A DNA stretch of 64,000 nt from Curtobacterium sp. UNCCL20 (lineage in GTDB: Bacteria > Actinomycetota > Actinomycetes > Actinomycetales > Microbacteriaceae): the NCBI RefSeq assembly GCF_900101675.1, contig NZ_FNKG01000001.1, forward strand, positions 186,001 to 250,000. The letters are read 5' to 3'. Every line of letters begins with the position of its first letter. The stretch's first letter is position 1. The position numbers and the translations under genes are program-made. The notes below the pieces were generated by a model. That model was not told where the DNA came from. It saw only the letters and a list, made by a program, of their open reading frames with translations, and searched no databases. Shown here piece after piece: positions 62,792 to 64,000 of the stretch.

Positions 62792-62860
62792 CGAGACTCG
62801 GGGTGAGCGACACTCCTCGCGCGCTCGGGCGCGAGGAGTGTCGCTCACACCGAGACTCGG
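62792..62860. repeat. Hairpin flanked by CGAGACTCGG direct repeats
   Basis: Perfect 20-bp arms (62803-62822 and 62829-62848) are bracketed by CGAGACTCGG at 62792-62801 and 62851-62860. The same motif occurs in the cluster at 29008-29110. It lies between the convergent LCP and map genes. Confidence 0.85.
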
Positions 62861-62913
62861 CCGCTGCCCTGGAACGGACACCCGAGCACGGAGCCGACGT
62901 GGCGGGCGCGCCA

Positions 62914-62960
62914 CGCGCCTCCAGGCCCGCAGGAAGTGCAGCAGGCCGCCTGGAGGCGCG
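62914..62960. repeat. CTGGAGGC-family hairpin after map
   Basis: The arms CGCGCCTCCAGGC (62914-62926) and GCCTGGAGGCGCG (62948-62960) are perfect 13-bp complements with a 21-base loop. The element ends two bases from the map stop codon on the minus strand, where it may terminate map. Confidence 0.82.
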
Positions 62961-62962
62961 AC

Positions 62963-63796
62963 CTACGCGATCGGGACGGGCGTCACACCCAGGGGGGCCA
63001 GGCCCCGAGCGCCGCCGTCGGCGGCGGTGAGCACCCAGATGCCGTCCGCGTGGACGGCGATGCTGTGCTCCCAGTGCGCCGCGTCGGAACCGTCCAACGT
63101 GCGCACGGTCCAGTCGTCGTCGTCCGTCGAGCTGTCGATCGTGCCGGCGGTGACCATCGGCTCGATCGCGACCACGAGACCTGGCTTGACCGCCGGACCC
63201 GCTCCGCGGACCCGGTAGTTGAACACCGGCGGGTCCTCGTGCATGGACCGGCCGATGCCGTGGCCCGTGAAGTCCTCCACGATGCCCCAGGCGCCCGTCT
63301 CGTCGATGGCGTCCTCGATGACGGCACCGACCTCGTGCAGGTTCTTCGCGTGTGCCAGCGCGGCGATGCCGTGCCACAGCGCGTTCTCCGTGGTGTCGCA
63401 GAGCGTCTGTCGTGCCTCGGCCAGCGCCGCGTCCCCACCGGGGACGATCATCGTGAACGCGCTGTCGCCGTTCCAGCCGTCCACCTCGGCGCCCGCGTCC
63501 ACCGACACGATGTCGCCGGGCTGCAGCACGCGGTCACCGGGGATGCCGTGCACGATCTCGTCGTTCACCGAGACGCACAGCGTGTGCCGGTAGCCCGGGA
63601 CCAGCTGGAAGTTCGGGATGCCACCGCGGTCACGGATGACGGCCTCGGCGATCGCGTCGAGCTCACCGGTGGTGACCCCGGGCCGCACCGCCTGACGAAC
63701 GGCCGTGAGCGCCGCCTCGGTCAGGAGACCGGGCCGGACCATCGCGCGGAGCTCTTCCGGCGTCTTGTAGATCGAGGGCTTGCGGAGCCGGACCAC
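62963..63796 (-). CDS. map: Methionine aminopeptidase, type I
   Basis: The 277-residue enzyme removes N-terminal Met. The metal ligands are in SVDAGAEVDGWNGDSAF (Asp, Asp), FTGHGIGRSMHEDPPVFNY (His) and AIEPMVTAG (Glu), with a final Glu in WEHSIAVH. The start is GTG 63796. It follows adk by five bases, the common adk-map order. Confidence 0.96.
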   Translation of the reverse strand: MVRLRKPSIYKTPEELRAMVRPGLLTEAALTAVRQAVRPGVTTGELDAIAEAVIRDRGGIPNFQLVPGYRHTLCVSVNDEIVHGIPGDRVLQPGDIVSVDAGAEVDGWNGDSAFTMIVPGGDAALAEARQTLCDTTENALWHGIAALAHAKNLHEVGAVIEDAIDETGAWGIVEDFTGHGIGRSMHEDPPVFNYRVRGAGPAVKPGLVVAIEPMVTAGTIDSSTDDDDWTVRTLDGSDAAHWEHSIAVHADGIWVLTAADGGARGLAPLGVTPVPIA

Positions 63797-63801
63797 CGGT
63801 C

Positions 63802-64000
63802 TCAGACGCTCGCGGTCAGCCCACGCGAGGACAGCGCCGCCTGGATGCGGTCGCCGACCTCGTCGATGGCGCCGAGCCCGTCGACGTCGACCACGAGGCC
63901 CCGCTCGCTGTACGCGCCCACGATCGGAGCGGTCTGCTCCGCGTAGACCTGCTGACGACGACGGATGGTCTCCTCGTTGTCGTCGCTGCGACCCTGGTCC
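63802..64000 (-). CDS. adk: Adenylate kinase, C-terminal part
   Basis: Only the last 65 or so residues are in the window; the gene runs off the right edge. The visible part reads DDNEETIRRRQQVYAEQTAP, then a C-terminal VDGLGAIDEVGDRI block, as in adenylate kinases (ATP + AMP to 2 ADP). The upstream secY is expected outside the window. Confidence 0.95.
   Translation of the reverse strand, partial: DQGRSDDNEETIRRRQQVYAEQTAPIVGAYSERGLVVDVDGLGAIDEVGDRIQAALSSRGLTASV

Overview
The window is a high-GC actinobacterial chromosome segment. The gene set and order (infA-rpmJ-rpsM-rpsK-rpoA-rplQ, truA, rplM-rpsI-glmM-glmS-acpS-alr-tsaE, tsaB-rimI-tsaD-groES, guaB/guaB3, livFGMH), frequent GTG starts, CIRCE-controlled groES and many 4-bp ATGA/GTGA overlaps point to Microbacteriaceae. 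Curtobacterium is my best guess at genus; this is inference from recall, not from a search. I see no prophage, transposase, CRISPR array, tRNA or rRNA gene.

Layout. 0-5.4 kb (+): a small acidic protein, a small membrane protein overlapping a MpaB/DUF2236 oxygenase-like gene, then an NAD-salvage operon of a PRPP synthetase paralogue, nicotinamide phosphoribosyltransferase and an NrtR-type Nudix repressor joined by 4-bp overlaps, followed by a PNPOx-like flavoprotein. 5.5-9 kb (-): PcrA helicase and a GDPD phosphodiesterase. 9-11.1 kb (+): DUF817 and Bax-inhibitor-1-like membrane proteins. 11.1-11.7 kb: a repeat-rich non-coding stretch. 11.7-20.6 kb: guaA, DUF3817, SURF1, a KhtTU-like cation/H+ antiporter pair, GlpD, GuaB3. 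20.7-24.8 kb (-): a branched-chain amino-acid type ABC transporter whose LivH carries an unusual extracytoplasmic domain. 25-29 kb: guaB, an SDR enzyme and a Liv-type binding lipoprotein. 29-35 kb: RarD, groES with two CIRCE operators, a THUMP-like methyltransferase, a DUF4190 protein, and tsaD-rimI-tsaB. 35-37 kb: a secreted GH43-type glycosidase. 37-46.5 kb (mostly -): tsaE, two overlapping alanine racemase genes, acpS, glmS, glmM, rpsI and rplM, with a glutathione peroxidase and coaA on +. 46.7-58 kb: a secreted ExeM/NucH nuclease, an MBL hydrolase, truA, a DrrAB-type ABC exporter convergent with a 1093-aa AfsR/SARP-type regulator, and a FUSC-family transporter. 58-64 kb (-): the distal end of the big ribosomal operon (rplQ, rpoA, rpsK, rpsM, rpmJ, infA), a divergent LCP (LytR-CpsA-Psr) gene, map, and the 3' end of adk.

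Functional themes are NAD and purine nucleotide supply (prs-like/NAMPT/NrtR; guaA, guaB, guaB3), cell-wall precursors (glmS, glmM, alr x2, LCP), the t6A tRNA-modification genes, and translation. Accessory genes (nuclease, glycosidase, ABC exporter with its probable regulator, FUSC) sit between otherwise conserved housekeeping blocks.

The main structure that the genes do not explain is a set of dispersed inverted repeats. One family is built on a CTGGAGGC/GCCTCCAG core and has at least 14 occurrences, several inside coding sequences. A second, of about 70 bp, carries AACACCGGTGTT arms and occurs twice, both times between convergent genes. A third is a pair of hairpin clusters carrying the motif CGAGACTCGG. 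I found no clear candidate for a wholly new multi-gene system; the repeat families and the LivH fusion are the most worthwhile leads.
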